Positions 1-11,790 of a DNA stretch of 64,000 nucleotides are shown here, one piece after another (within the stretch, counting starts at the first letter, position 1; every line of letters begins with the position of its first letter). The position numbers were made by a program, and so were the translations under genes. The stretch is taken from positions 1 through 64,000 of the forward strand of contig SRSI01000076.1 of the NCBI GenBank assembly GCA_005656395.1, read 5' to 3'. The notes under the pieces were generated by a model. That model was not told the origin of the DNA. It worked only from the letters and a program-made list of their open reading frames with translations, and made no database searches. The DNA comes from Strongyloides papillosus (Eukaryota > Nematoda > Chromadorea > Rhabditida > Strongyloididae).

Positions 1-234
1 TTCGCATTATTAACGTTGTTTATTTTGAGGTGCAAAATATGATATTATTATTCATTATGTAGCCAAAAGATTCAATATTTAACACTAAGACATTTGAAAA
101 TATTTTTTTTTTATATATTTTGTCATTATTTAACAGTATCCCATATTCTATTACATAGATAATAATTTAAGGAATATTTTTATGTATATCATTAATCAGA
201 ACATGGAGAATTTTTATGATTCATACTACGGGTA

Positions 235-690
235 TAGATGGCTTCAGTAATGGGTTCTGTACTATGTGGAACAATATCCATCATTAAGAATTTACCCTAC
301 CGACAATTCCTATCGTCTCACCATCCACGAGGCTCTACGAGTAAGTCTGTAGATTTATATGGCTCTAAGGACGGCTTCTGAAGTGTAGGGAACAACTATC
401 ATCCAAAGAAACTTGTCCTACTGACAACTCCCTACCTTCTAGCTTGTAAAATTCCAGGAATTTATCCTACAGGTGAAAACCAGCCCAACAATGGTATCTG
501 TACAACATAAAGAGGGTTCGCCTTTGAAATCTACTCCGTAGCAGGCTTCAGAAGAGCAGGATTACTTTGGTTTACCCTCATCAATAAAGGGTACATCTAC
601 TAAGCCTAAAATACTGCTAACAGATATTTATCGTACGCGGAAGGTAGTTAGGTATGCTGAAACACCGTTTCTTTAATTTTCAGGTATGTA
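235..690. repeat. GC-richer island with a diverged direct repeat
   Basis: This block is visibly less AT-rich than its surroundings. Two segments starting near 240 and 373 resemble each other over about 75 bp, offset by 133 bp (both begin GGCTTC and later carry a GAACAA..ATC..CAT motif). Short open frames exist on both strands but are broken by stops, so it may be a decayed transposon or gene. I cannot assign a family. Confidence 0.35.
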
Positions 691-1990
691 TTTGTACTGG
701 GAGTAGTTAAAATTCGTTTTATTCATTAATAATATTTATTTCTCCTTATGCAATATAAAATTTTAGTATTGAATTACTTGTATTGTTTATATATATAGTA
801 ATTTAATAAATGATTCTGGTATAATTTTTTATGCTCTATATACTAGAACTAATTTAATGGAAGTCTATTTAAAGATTCAAGAGATATGGAGAAGTTTCAA
901 GTCATAAATGTAAAAAAATTAAATATGATTTATTTTGAGTATATTAATAAAGACCTCTATTATACTTATTTAAATATTAATGGATATTATTATAGAGTTT
1001 CGTGATACATCGAGTAAAGTTTATTTTTCAGATTTCTACAAGATATTTTTTGAGTTATTATAGTTTTTATGCAGTACACCAATAACACCAAAATGTACTT
1101 AGTTTTTTAAGTATACATAAACAAATTTTCAGTAAATGTTGGAAAATATTAATAAATTCTACTGTGAAATTTCACACTCTATCGATAAAGCACATTTAAA
1201 TGGATTCTGATATTTAATTCTTGTGATATGAATAGATCATGTTTTAAAAAAAATTGTTATAAGTGAACAAATTACTTCTTTTTATATATTGTTTTCTCAA
1301 GCTTTTAACATTACGCTTCTTAAATTAAGCGAAATATTTTGGTGTAAAACTTCAAGATCATAAAAAAATATTTAAAAATTGTATCTTTATCTATATTAGA
1401 TTCTTTTTAATTAAAAATAAATGCTTAGAAGTTCTGAGAAATAAAAAATTCGTAATAAAATATATTAATAAAGTTTTATTTACTTAATTTTCTTTTTGTA
1501 GTAAATATAGTATGATCATTAAATGATTGTACAAATAAAATTGATTCTTGAAGAATTTTTGTAGAATCTTTTACATTTTATTTGGTAAATGAAAAATCAA
1601 CTTTTGTTTATACAGTTCATTTCCAAGTTTTATTAATCACCTACATATTTATCATATCATATAATTTGGAACTTGGAATTTATTAATAAATAAAGTGACA
1701 AATAGAACAAAAGTTACGAAGTATAATCTTCATATGACTTCGATGTGTGATAACTTGTTTATTGGAATAAAAAAATATCTAACTGCAATATTCGTTGTAA
1801 ATTTTATTATTTGTACACGCATATTTGCTTAATTTTTATCACAGTTGTCGTGAATTTTGTTGTTTCAAGTAAACAATGATCCAGTAGTTTTTCTAATTAA
1901 AGAATAAATATTTGTACTTAAATTGCTTATTACTATTACCTTTTTTTAAAGTTATTTAGTGATAAGAAGTATTAAAATAAATAGTAAATT
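691..1990. other. AT-rich intergenic DNA
   Basis: No gene, RNA or clear repeat recognised. The 3' part should contain the upstream region of the secreted peptide gene that starts at 2063. Confidence 0.5.
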
Positions 1991-1992
1991 GG

Positions 1993-1999
1993 TATATAA
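1993..1999 (+). promoter_or_regulatory. TATA box of the Gly/Tyr-rich peptide gene
   Basis: TATATAA lies 64 bp before the ATG at 2063, a plausible distance for a core promoter with a short leader. In such AT-rich DNA the match alone is weak; the position and the compact gene downstream support it. Confidence 0.45.
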
Positions 2000-2062
2000 A
2001 GAAGTCGAAAATTTTAATAAGACATCAAATTTCATTTGGTATTATTTTAACTTCAAAGAATT

Positions 2063-2329
2063 ATGAACTCAAAAATTATTATTGCTCTTGTTGCTATTAT
2101 CATTGCTTCAGTATCTGGACAATATTACTACCCATCTGCTTATAGTGGATACTATCCAGGATATGCTGGATATACTGGGTATGCTGGATATGCTGGATAT
2201 GCTGGTTATGCTGGATATTATCCATCTGCTTTTTCATCTTTATACTACGGATATGGAAGCAACAAAGGAAATACTAATGATAATACTCAAAACTCGAACC
2301 CACAAGTTAAGCTTACAAACAACCAATAA
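2063..2329 (+). CDS. secreted Gly/Tyr-rich repeat peptide
   Basis: An 88-residue single-exon protein. Residues 1-19 form a signal peptide (Lys near the N terminus, then a long Ile/Ala/Val core ending SVSG). The mature part is rich in Tyr, Gly, Ala, Pro and Ser with about five tandem YAGY or YTGY units around residues 33-52, bracketed by two PSA(Y/F)S motifs. The tail is polar (Asn, Gln, Lys). A TATA box lies at 1993 and AATAAA at 2367. Secreted Gly-Tyr repeat peptides of nematodes include antimicrobial NLP/caenacin-type peptides and cuticle or eggshell components; this one could be either. I see no dibasic cleavage sites. Secretion is well supported; function is inference. Confidence 0.75.
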   Translation: MNSKIIIALVAIIIASVSGQYYYPSAYSGYYPGYAGYTGYAGYAGYAGYAGYYPSAFSSLYYGYGSNKGNTNDNTQNSNPQVKLTNNQ

Positions 2330-2366
2330 AATGTTTTGTACAATTTGTTTATAATTTTTTTACATA

Positions 2367-2372
2367 AATAAA
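2367..2372 (+). terminator. polyadenylation signal AATAAA
   Basis: Canonical AATAAA 38 bp after the stop codon of the Gly/Tyr-rich peptide gene, followed by a T-rich stretch. Confidence 0.55.
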
Positions 2373-3160
2373 TTTTTTTTTTAATTTTTAGTCTACTTTA
2401 TCTAAGGGTGAGATATTAAAATGCTTCAGGTTGTGTCAATTTGTATGGATAAACGAATATTTTGACAAACATTCTTAGGTGAATATAAAATGTATTTTAA
2501 ATTAAAGCTAAGAATATTGTATTATTTGTGAAAAAAAAGACAAAGTAAGTGATAAAATACTTTGAAATTGGAAATAATACATTACCAACTTTATTTTTTA
2601 TTCATTTTTACTTTAGAAGCTTCTATATCAACAATTATTCATAGAATTTGAACCATTTAATTTAAAATCGTAGTTTACAATTACTGTTTAATGTAAATAA
2701 AAGATTTCAATTGTTAAATAAATGATAATGAAGCATTAATTATTCTCATATTAATGATATATAAAAACTAAAAGGATTAATATTTTTCGAAAAATATTAA
2801 AAATAACTAATTCAAGAACAGTTATTTGAAAGTTAAATATTAAAAGATTGTAAGTTAAGGTCATTGAGTTATAATGCAATAATTTAAATGAGTTAATAAT
2901 AGATAAATATTAGCATAAATGAACTGAAAGTTAGATAAATTCATATTTTCATTAACGAATGTTATAATAATTTTACTAAAATATAATTAATCTTTTAATA
3001 ATCATATTAGTTCATTATTTTCTCATTTCGGTTATCAAATAATACAATTTTATAAAATTACAACAATTTCTGCTATTATTCTTGGGATGAATAATTTAGT
3101 AAGTAGACTTTTTTTAAATTGATGGAATTAATCATAAATGGCGTTCAATGATATTATATG
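2373..3160. other. AT-rich intergenic DNA
   Basis: No gene, RNA or clear repeat recognised between the two secreted-peptide loci. Confidence 0.5.
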
Positions 3161-3229
3161 ATGAAGGTCGGTGTATTCATAGTGATTGTTCTTGCATCTA
3201 ATACTAGTCACTGTTTAACTTTTTTTTAA
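3161..3229 (+). pseudogene. possible signal-peptide remnant of a secreted peptide gene
   Basis: A 22-codon frame starts MKVGVFIVIVLA and stops after a short Cys-containing stretch. It resembles in layout the signal peptide of the cysteine-rich peptide gene 0.6 kb downstream (MKLVCCLLVVIIL). No cysteine-rich continuation was found nearby. It may be a broken paralogue, or chance in AT-rich DNA. Confidence 0.25.
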
Positions 3230-3744
3230 TTCTTAGATTTCAGAAAGATAAGTGCATACTTTTTCTTATTTTTTTTAAATAAAAATTATTATCATATTTG
3301 TTTTTTTAATTCAAAATAATATCATTTGTTTTTTTGTGTAATAAAGTTTAATTTTACATTTATATTATAAAAACATTATATTGTTTTCTATAATAATAAA
3401 CAACACGAATGAATAAAATCAAGAAAAATGTTATTTAAAAGTTTTAAAGATAATCTTTAAAAAAATGTTTATTATTTTCTTTAAAGTATAGTAAAATTAA
3501 TATATTTTGATAAAAATATTAAAATTAATGTCTGTACCAAGTATTTAAAAATTAATTTTATGCAGTTCCACACTAAATTTATAAATATGTTAATATTTCT
3601 TAATTTATCTCTTATCTTCTGTTAATTAAAACAATATTACAACTAATATTAATGAGTGAAGAGGGGCAATTAGTTATATTTTTAATTTTTATCTATTTAA
3701 CTTCGAGCATCTACTGATAAATATCATTATTATTACTAAAAAAA

Positions 3745-3969
3745 ATGAAGCTAGTTTGTTGTCTTCTGGTTGTAATTATTCTTGGTGCAAATAATATTTT
3801 TAGTTATTCATGTACAATCTGTAATAAAATTGAATGCTATCAAGAAAGATGTAATCAAAAATGTAAAAAATATGATGAAAATATGGTTGGTCGATGTGTC
3901 AAAATGGAAAGATTCATAGGAAGAATATATTTTGTTAGTGATTGTGTATGTAATTATCCGTATCAATAG
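3745..3969 (+). CDS. secreted eight-cysteine peptide, defensin-like spacing
   Basis: A 74-residue single-exon protein. Residues 1-20 are a signal peptide. The mature part has eight cysteines at 23, 26, 31, 36, 40, 51, 67 and 69. The C-x3-C (36/40) followed by C51 and a terminal C-x-C (67/69) is the order seen in cysteine-stabilised alpha-beta peptides (defensins and related toxin folds), here with extra N-terminal cysteines. The mature peptide is basic. It lies alone in AT-rich DNA; a possible signal-peptide remnant sits at 3161. The spacing is suggestive only. It could equally be another nematode cysteine-rich secreted family. Secretion is well supported, activity unknown. Confidence 0.65.
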   Translation: MKLVCCLLVVIILGANNIFSYSCTICNKIECYQERCNQKCKKYDENMVGRCVKMERFIGRIYFVSDCVCNYPYQ

Positions 3970-4875
3970 ATTTTTTAAATATATTGGAAAAGGAAACAAA
4001 TTTGTTTTAAAATTATTTATTATTATATAAGTACAACAATCATGTGCATCAATCACTGAAAAACACTTTTACTTTTATAAGTAACTATTCTTTAAGTTTT
4101 ATTTATCATTAATTTGCATAATTTATTATTGGTAATTTAAAAAAGTCCAACATTATCATTACAATAAAAGTTAATTAATAATTTTATCATTGTATTTTTT
4201 AATTCTTTTTATTATAATTTATGTCTTTTATACTTTTCAAATTAAATATATCCAGAAAATGAAAACAAACGCTATTTGTGAAAAAAAATATATGGTAAAT
4301 GAAGAAATTAGTTAAAATTTCCTCCTAATTAGTATTTAAAAGAAAAAAATTCAATAATTCTATATTTAATAATGACAAGAATTTTATTATAAAAGAATAT
4401 CACTATTTTATACCAAATTTTTTGCATTTTATACCTTCTTTATTCCTTTTTAGCTTTATTTAGTCTTATAATTATTTTCATCGTTTTACTTATTTCGTTG
4501 AAAGAATATTACCGAATACAAAAAACCTTTTAACAATTGTACAAATTGTTCTATCTCTTGTTATCATTTTTACTTGTAATTGTATCGTTGGTTAAAGGAT
4601 TTTTAGTAATTTTGAATATTACCTTATTTAATTGTTTTAACAATAAAAACAATATAATTTTTCTATTTAAATTTCTTATCATTGTCTAGATATTTCTTAT
4701 GGTTTTTTTGATTCCATTTTAATTCATTTTTTTATTTATACTTTTTTGCTTTATAATTATTGTTTAATCCATTATACTCCTAATTTTGTGATGTTTATAA
4801 AAAAATTTACATAAAAATATTAATATATTATATGACTTCAAAGTCATTATGGAATATAAAATGTTAATTTAAATA
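3970..4875. other. AT-rich intergenic DNA
   Basis: No gene or clear repeat recognised. A TTTCCAG sequence ending at 4882 may be a splice or trans-splice acceptor for the gene that begins at 4923. Confidence 0.5.
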
Positions 4876-4922
4876 TTTCCAGATTTGTAAATTTTTAAAT
4901 TTGTTGAAAATCATTTTATCTA

Positions 4923-6346
4923 ATGATGAATGCTTCTGATGGTACAATAAATTACAATGGACAAATCCTACCAACAGAAATTGAAGATATAGATGAACCA
5001 TATAATTTTAATGGTGATCGTCCTTCTAATTACTTGGCAATGAATAATGAAACATTTAATGATGATTATATGCATCACATTTACACCAATTTACAGGAGG
5101 AAAATCAAAGGGATAATGCTTTTGAAAATTTCGAGGATAACTCATTATTTAATTGTCAATCTTTTTTATCAAACTCAAATACTCTATCTGATTCTGGAGT
5201 TGATTCACCATCCATAGATGCTACCTTAATACCTATACCATTAGAGTATGAAGATAAAAATTTCCCTTACTATACAAATCAATCAAGCATAGAGGTTTTA
5301 TCATCAAATAATATCATTACTTTGTACGACAGCCCAAAAAGTATTGATGAAAAAGGTTTGAATATTCATCGAAATGATAAAATTAGGTTTAGTAAGAATA
5401 AAAAACTTGTAAATATGAATGGTAATTTACAAAAAAATGATACAGCAAATGGTGTAACTTCTGAAAACAATTTGAATATCACTAGTAGAGGGATTCAAAA
5501 AATTAGTAATTCAAAGAGCAGTAAGTTTATTTATGGTGAAATTTAATTCCATTTTTTGAAAATGAAATTCTATGATATAACTTTAAAATATGTTTAACTA
5601 TTCAATAGTAATTCTAATTTAATTTCAGACGATCCAAAATGTTTTGAATATAATGGTGATAGTATCAAAAAAGTTAACAATATATCAGCATCGTCAAATT
5701 CATATAATGATAGAAGTAGTAGTAGTGGTAAATTTCCTCCACTTATATTAACAGAGGAAGAAAAGAAACTGTGCGCCAAGGAGGGTGTTCATTTTCCTGA
5801 ATATTACCCTTTAACAAAAAATGAAGAAAAAGAATTAAAAAGAATTAGAAGAAAAATAAGGAATAAAAAATCTGCTCAAGAAAGTAGGAAAAGAAAGCAG
5901 GTTTGATAAATTTTTATCTAATGATTAATATTATTATTTTTTCATTTATCAAATTGTAGGATTACATTAAAGCATTGGAGGAAAGGGTCTACGAATATGA
6001 ATACGAGAATAAGCGATTGAAATATAGACTTGAATGTTCAAATAATGAAAATCAAAAGATTATTCTACAATTGCGTAAATTACAATCAGTTGTCAATAAG
6101 GATAGTAAAAATAATACTCACTTATCAACTTGTTTAGCTGTTATGGTTCTCTCCGTTTGTTTCTTTGTAGGGCATTGTTATTTATCAGTGTCAGGAAATA
6201 ATACAAATAGGAATAATGATAATCTAAAGGAAATAAGATTTACAGGTAGAGCATTGTTTTTAGGATCTGTATTAAAAAGCAATTTATCACCACAACCTTC
6301 AACTGATGCAGATTATCCTGTTCCATGTAAAAAATTTTGTTGTTAA
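4923..6346 (+). CDS. CREB3/OASIS-type membrane-bound bZIP transcription factor
   Basis: Three exons, 4923-5520, 5629-5900 and 5960-6346, joined by GT..AG introns of 108 and 59 bp, give a 418-residue protein. The N-terminal 200 residues are acidic and Asn/Ser-rich and include an SDSGVDSP motif, as in activation domains. The basic region (about 270-290) reads [20 protein letters not shown], the CREB3/OASIS signature. A leucine zipper follows (about 291-335), then a hydrophobic segment (348-367) that fits the ER membrane anchor, and a short luminal tail. Known CREB3 proteins are released by Golgi proteolysis and act in secretory or stress responses; the nematode relative is CRH-2. I see no perfect RxxL site after the membrane segment. 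TTTCCAG at 4876-4882 could be a trans-splice acceptor, and AATAAA lies at 6502. Family is confident; the exact orthologue is not. Confidence 0.88.
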
Positions 6347-6857
6347 TTAAAAAAAAAGTTGTTGATCTATGGTAACTGTTTAGTACAGTTAAAGATACCT
6401 AAGTGTGGTTGATATTTTTCAGTCACTCCTAAAAGACTAAATTTTTATTAGTTCTATATGTTTATGATTGTTTGTAGAAAACTTAATGTTGATGTTTAAA
6501 AAATAAAATTAATATAAAAATTTTTTATTTTACATAGTCTATTGGATAGTCATAAAACTTTCGTGTCCACTAATGAGATGAATTTAAATATTATGATAAC
6601 ATATCAACGATACCATTTTTATGGGTAACTCATGAAAGATTATTTTTCATTAAGCATATTAATATCAAGATATTTTATCAACACTGACTTTTTACATAAC
6701 GTTTGGCTATTTTTTGGTTATCTTTCTTGAACTTTGCTACACCTTAATTGATAAGTATAGGTTAAATTTAAGTATATACTATTATAATAAAGTTAAAGGA
6801 TATTATTAAAAAAAGTTATTTATATTCAGGCTCTAACATATTTATACTAAAAGAAAA
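6347..6857. other. 3' UTR and intergenic DNA between bZIP and LRR genes
   Basis: AATAAA at 6502-6507 probably ends the bZIP transcript. TATTCAG ending at 6829 lies 28 bp before the next ATG and may be a trans-splice acceptor. Nothing else recognised. Confidence 0.45.
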
Positions 6858-7387
6858 ATGATTGCTTCAAGGTGTGTTAGTAGTATCAAAACGCCAAAAT
6901 ATTACAACAAATTATCTTCATCAAATGTATTGAATGATCAACTAAACAATATTAATATTAATAATAAAAATGATTTATTAATTGTTGATTTATCACATTG
7001 TGGATTATATTTATTACCTAATGAAATAGGTAAACAGTCACATATAGTTAAACACCTTGTTTTAGATGGAAATATACTAGATGAACATTTTCTTAAAAAT
7101 CATTACTTTCCAAATTTAGAAAGTTTATCATTAAATTCGAATAATGTAAGTAATTCATGTTTGTTAATCCTAATAAATAATTATAGATAAAAAATGTTGG
7201 TATTCTTCTACATATATTATATAGACAAACACCAAATATAAGGTTTCTAAGTTTAATTGATAATCCTGGTTGGCCACATCCATTAAAACATTCAAAAAAT
7301 ACGGTTTTGTATAGAAAATATTGTAAAATGACAGCTAATTTTTTTCCAGAACTTTTATTTTTGGATACCCATAAACTTTGCAAATGA
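6858..7387 (+). CDS. small leucine-rich repeat protein, LRMDA-like
   Basis: Two exons (6858-7145 and 7187-7387) joined by a 41-bp GT..AG intron in phase 0 give 162 residues. Residues about 40-110 contain short leucine-rich repeats of the LxLxxN type (LIVDLSHCGLYLLPNEIG, then LVLDGN and LESLSLNSNN). The C-terminal exon carries LSLIDNPGWPHPL and ends YRKYC..ELLFLDTHKL, the cap typical of small LRR proteins such as LRMDA (C10orf11), where the chain after the last repeat reads Y..Y....P.L..LD. No signal peptide or membrane segment, so probably cytoplasmic or nuclear protein binding. AATAAA at 7422. The LRR fold is confident; the LRMDA assignment is tentative. Confidence 0.75.
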
Positions 7388-8530
7388 TTATGTTCATTAA
7401 ATATATCTTAATATAATTAAAAATAAATTTTATGTAAAGGAGCTTTATCTATCAAGTAAACGTATTCTCAAAGGATTAATCTTACGCGTTCAGAAAATAA
7501 TCATAATTTTTACAAAAATCATAATTATTTTCAGTTTTAAATGATTTTTTTAATAGTCATATTCAGAATTGTTTTAATTTTCATTTAACTGATAAAAAGA
7601 ATTATTTTACATAAGAATCTTTTAATAAATTAAATTATCATGTTTAAAACAAAACTTTTGAGAGGGTCTTGAAAAAAAGTGTACAATAAAACTTTTAAAA
7701 TATTTCTTTAAAATATACTATTTTTAGTTCTAAAATGTGCTATATTACACATAAGTATACTTCAAAACACATAAAAATGCCGTTATAACGCAATAGAAAT
7801 AATTTTTCAAGTTTTCCTATTAAAACTAAATTTCATAAATCCTGTCCTTGTAATAAGATGTACATAGAAAGTTTGTCTATTTATAGTTTTGAATAATAAA
7901 CTAATATTGCAGTTTATCTTTTTAAAAAAGAAAAATGTTTAATTTTCATCTCTTTTTTTAAAATTTATAGAAAGGACATTAAAGTGTATCGAACGTCTTT
8001 TAACAACTCCAATTGTCGGTAATCTTAAGTTTCATAATAATATCAAAGTGATCATGTCACCCTCTTTGTATATCTTCTACCAAAGTTGATTAGAAAGATG
8101 TATTGATGATTCGAAGATGTTTCAATATTTTAAATATTATCACTATAAACAATGAAAAGGTAGTGGCGAGAGAAAATTTCTTTATTTTTGTTAAACTGCT
8201 CCTATCGGAGTATTCTCAAGAGCATGGTGGAAGAATATATGCCCGGAATGTTTGGAGTTTATTGAAAGTATTCTAAATGTAAATAAATGCCATAATAATA
8301 TTCTCAAGATAACTTATTTATATTTGATACATTGACAACTGTATTTGTTTTTCGTTTTTAAACATAATAAATCAATGCCTTTTTTGCTTTTTTCAAGTGT
8401 AGCTTAATATGGGCCACAAGGTTCCTGATGGCCTACTTTTTAAATTAATTGTCTATTTTGTTTTTTTTATTTCTTTATAGTTTAGAATACAGTTGCTTTG
8501 GTATTTATTTTTAGAATTGTAATTGCGGTT
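7388..8530. other. intergenic DNA with possible decayed coding stretch near 8150-8280
   Basis: Mostly AT-rich. Around 8150-8280 a short plus-strand frame reads like protein (VVAREN..LSEYSQEHGG) but has stops on both sides and no recognised family. Confidence 0.3.
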
Positions 8531-9020
8531 GAAATGAGGAAGGATAGCTATGAACTATACAAAAGTTTTCGAAAAATTAATTCTGGAATCAAATACTGGA
8601 AACGTTAGTGAATCTAAGACTTTAGAAGATTAATATGTAGGAAATATTTGTCCTCACGAAGCTAGTGATGAAAAGTCTGTTGAAGAAGATGATGATTATA
8701 AACTAGGATGGAGTAGGAATATTAGTCGGAACAACTATTGGATAATCCAAAATGTGAATAAATACAGATATTCTGGTTATTTATAAAAATCGGTATAATT
8801 TTTTGATCAGTTCTTTAATATCTACGTTATCACACTTATTATTTAAAAAACCAATTGATTTCAATGTCCTTCACAAGAAAAATACTTACGATATGCGGCT
8901 AATGCCAAAAATACTTTTGTATTAATTGGTTCAACAAGGTCCGCATACTGACATTCATATAACGATACCAGAAGAGAAATTTGAAAAGTTTAGTGAAATC
9001 TTAGGACGTATATCACAGTG
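8531..9020 (+). pseudogene. decayed open frame, origin unknown
   Basis: From about 8550 a plus-strand frame starts MNYTKVFEKLILES, contains an acidic run (DEKSVEEDDDY) and is broken by several stops. A further stretch to about 9020 has a coding look (ITIPEEKFEKFSEIL). The acidic, charged composition differs from the flanks and suggests a dead mobile-element or host gene. I do not recognise the family. Confidence 0.25.
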
Positions 9021-10370
9021 ATATGATTTTGTGTTATATTGGTCAAACTACGATTTAACTCTATAACAAATTTCTTTCTTAAAAATAAAGCTATTTAATT
9101 TTAAGATTTTTACTTAAAAATTTGGAATGTACATATAAATTAAGTGTAGATTATAATGATATTTTCATTTTTAAAAAACGGCATATATAAAAAAAGTTTC
9201 TTTATGTCATTTTTGAAAACAAACTGTTGCTTTTTATATAATGAAAACTATAACATTTGAAAAATATCGTATTTGAAATATTCAATTTTTATTATCATCA
9301 ATTTATCTAAAAAATTAGGCGCTATAACTTTTAAATATTGTTTTTTTAGAAATCTTTTTATATAGAAAAATGATATCTAATCATTTATTAAGTATTAACA
9401 AATACGTAAGGTATGTTATTAGAATATAGAAATTATGAAATATAAATTAAATTTTAAAATTTAAACCTTATTCAAAGTTTACTTATTATAACAAATATCA
9501 CAGTAAAAAATTGTCAAACTCAAATAAAGTTTATTTGTATTAACAATTTTGTTAATTATTTCTATAAATACCTTAATAATAGTATAAAGTTAGTATTCCT
9601 TAACTACGATTAAATGAGAACAAGAGGCTAAATTTTTTAGTAGGTTGATATACTTACTTGTGCACGAAATTACAATACCAAAATATTTAAATTTTTTTAA
9701 TCAGATTTTTTTAAATTAATAAATTATTAACAAGGAGGAACATTTTAATAGCTTTCTACGTTGTAAAAACTAATTTTATCCTATTTAGTAAAAAATGTTA
9801 TTTGATTAGTATTTAATAATTTAATGCTTTAAAATTTGTCCAATATAATTGTAATCTTTTTTAAAATTATCAGTTAAAATTATTACATAGAAAAAATTTT
9901 AAAAATTAATAATAATTATAGTATCAGGGGCAAAATATGTTAAAAATAGAAGACAATAGAAATTGAATATTTTCAAATATAATGTAAACGATTTCTCTTT
10001 AAATTTACAAATGCGTAAAAGAAAAGATGGGTTTTGAATGGTATAGGAGTCGTTGTCTAAAAAGTAACAGCTTTTTTTTCAAAAACAAAAGTATTATGAG
10101 AATCTGCACATTATTCATATGTACCTCTTAGATTTAAATTAAAAGTATTAAAATTAAAGAGTTTTTATCACTACTGGAAAAATTAGTTTTAGGGTAAAAA
10201 AATGCAGTTTGTCCCGAATAATAAATTCATATTGATGTGAGTTTTTTAAATTATTTGACAGTAAAAAACTATTGAAAAACAACCAAAATGTTTAGAAAAT
10301 GCTAATAAAAATGGGTAAAGATTAATGAAATTAAAAAAAATTTTTGTAGAGAAGTAGACGGTTTAGCAGT
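9021..10370. other. AT-rich intergenic DNA
   Basis: No gene or clear repeat recognised. Confidence 0.5.
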
Positions 10371-10378
10371 GGTCTCAG

Positions 10379-10815
10379 GAGGTACACCTGATTGGCCACC
10401 AATTCTTCTCAAATTTGAGACAGCACTCTCAAATTTGAGAGTGTCATGGGAAAGTTGACAAGGATGTCTCAAATTTGAGAGTACTCTTAATAAGGAAAAA
10501 GAAAAAACATCATTCCCAATATGGCAAAAGTTAAATAATTAATGGTTTATCAAAAAAGAAGAAAGGATATAAGTTATGATAATGATAAAAAAATTGATAA
10601 ACTATAGAATATAAAAATCATGGAAATTTGTTTTTCAAATTTTAATAATTGGACATCATATATTATTTACTTGCTAGCCAATCGTGATATGTACGAGGGA
10701 AAATTTCATGATTTGCCAGCATATATTTGCTTGGTGGCTAATAATGATATATACACTGAAAATCTCATGATTGGCCACCATATAATTTTATTCGGTGGCC
10801 AATCAGATACGACTC
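10379..10815 (+). mobile_element. tRNA-associated TIR element, copy 1 (437 bp)
   Basis: The ends are imperfect inverted repeats sharing CTGATTGGCCACC. The element is bounded by the 8-bp direct repeat GGTCTCAG (10371-10378 and 10816-10823), a target duplication. The last base of the right copy is the first base of tRNA-Gly. The left part has several CTCAAATTTGAGA palindromes; the right part has repeated GGTGGCCAATCA-like motifs in both orientations, as in subterminal transposase sites. No coding capacity, so non-autonomous. An 8-bp duplication fits hAT, P or Merlin-type transposition; family unproven. Copies 2 and 3 are at 14463 and 15695. Confidence 0.88.
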
Positions 10816-10822
10816 GGTCTCA

Positions 10823-10893
10823 GCGTTGATGGTTAAGTGGTATAATTCTCGCCTGCCACGCGGGAGTCCCGGGTTCGATTCCCGGTCAACGCA
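10823..10893 (+). tRNA. tRNA-Gly (GCC)
   Basis: A 71-nt cloverleaf with a perfect seven-pair acceptor stem (GCGTTGA/TCAACGC), anticodon GCC in loop CTGCCAC, and T loop TTCGATT. A T-run follows at about 10895-10900. A TIR element's target duplication ends on base 1, so the native 5' flank is displaced 445 bp upstream. Confidence 0.96.
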
Positions 10894-11265
10894 TCTTGTT
10901 TTTCATTTTCTCCTTTAATATAAGATTTTCTTTTATTTATTATTATTTTTGTATATTTATTCAAAGAAATTATTGAATTTTCGTAAATAGGAATTTAGGT
11001 TGCCCCAAGTTTGTCTTCAGATGTATCACAAAATCTTGCAAGAAAGTTAAGTGCTAGATATTTGATACTTTTTTTATCCAAAAACTATAAACTCATGATT
11101 AATATAAAATTATTTTTTAAAATTACTCCAAATGGGTTGGGTTCTTTTCAACTTAACATAGATTTGTGTAGTATGAATAAAGAAATTATACTTAAATTTT
11201 AGAATTCTTACATTTAGATATTTGTAAATTCAAATATCTCACATTAAGATGTCAAAAAAAACATT
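10894..11265. other. intergenic DNA
   Basis: No gene or clear repeat recognised between tRNA-Gly and the transposase remnant. Confidence 0.45.
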
Positions 11266-11269
11266 TTTT

Positions 11270-11790
11270 GCCTAACAATGTCTTCCTTTAGTGAAATTTT
11301 ACGGTTGGCTTATTCATGGTTACTGAACACTTCAGTAAATAGTCTTATGTCTCAATATGAGCTTAGTATTTGCAATCATGGTTTCATATCTTCGATATTT
11401 TCAACAACTAGTGTCAGTAGTGCTGAAAAGGAAAGATTGTGCTACTGGAGGTAATATTATATTGATACCGATGAGACAAAAACGGGTAAACAGAATTACA
11501 ATCGGGAACATTGAGTATATTGAGTTTGAATTGTGGAAGATTTTAAAAAACAAAGAAACAACGGTCTTCGCTGTTCCCGCTGAAAAAGGGTATAGTTAAA
11601 CACATGTTGAAGTTAATAAGAGCCGCGTTAAAACTAGCTCCATCATAAACACTTATTTACGGAAAATTACGAAGGAATTGAGAAAAAATTGTAATCGGAG
11701 TACAGTACGGTAAACAATAATGTCGGTTTTGAGAATTCAAAAAGTGGTGTTAATATAGACAACATTAAGAAACAGGGTCACTTAGGGTCG
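11270..11790 (+). pseudogene. decayed Merlin/IS1595-type (ISXO2-like) transposase
   Basis: Reading across several frames gives an ordered series of motifs of this DDE family: an N-terminal YELSICNHG..SAEKERLCYW stretch, then IDTDETKTGKQNYNREH (matching the family block around the first catalytic Asp, with DET-K-Y-N-R), then SSIINTYLRKITKELRKN (second-Asp region, Asp lost) and NVGFENSKSGVNIDNIKK (the third block, normally with His and Glu). At least five stops and a frameshift break it. No terminal repeats identified. Merlin elements make 8-9 bp target duplications, the size seen at the nearby tRNA-linked elements, but no direct link is shown. Confidence 0.6.
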
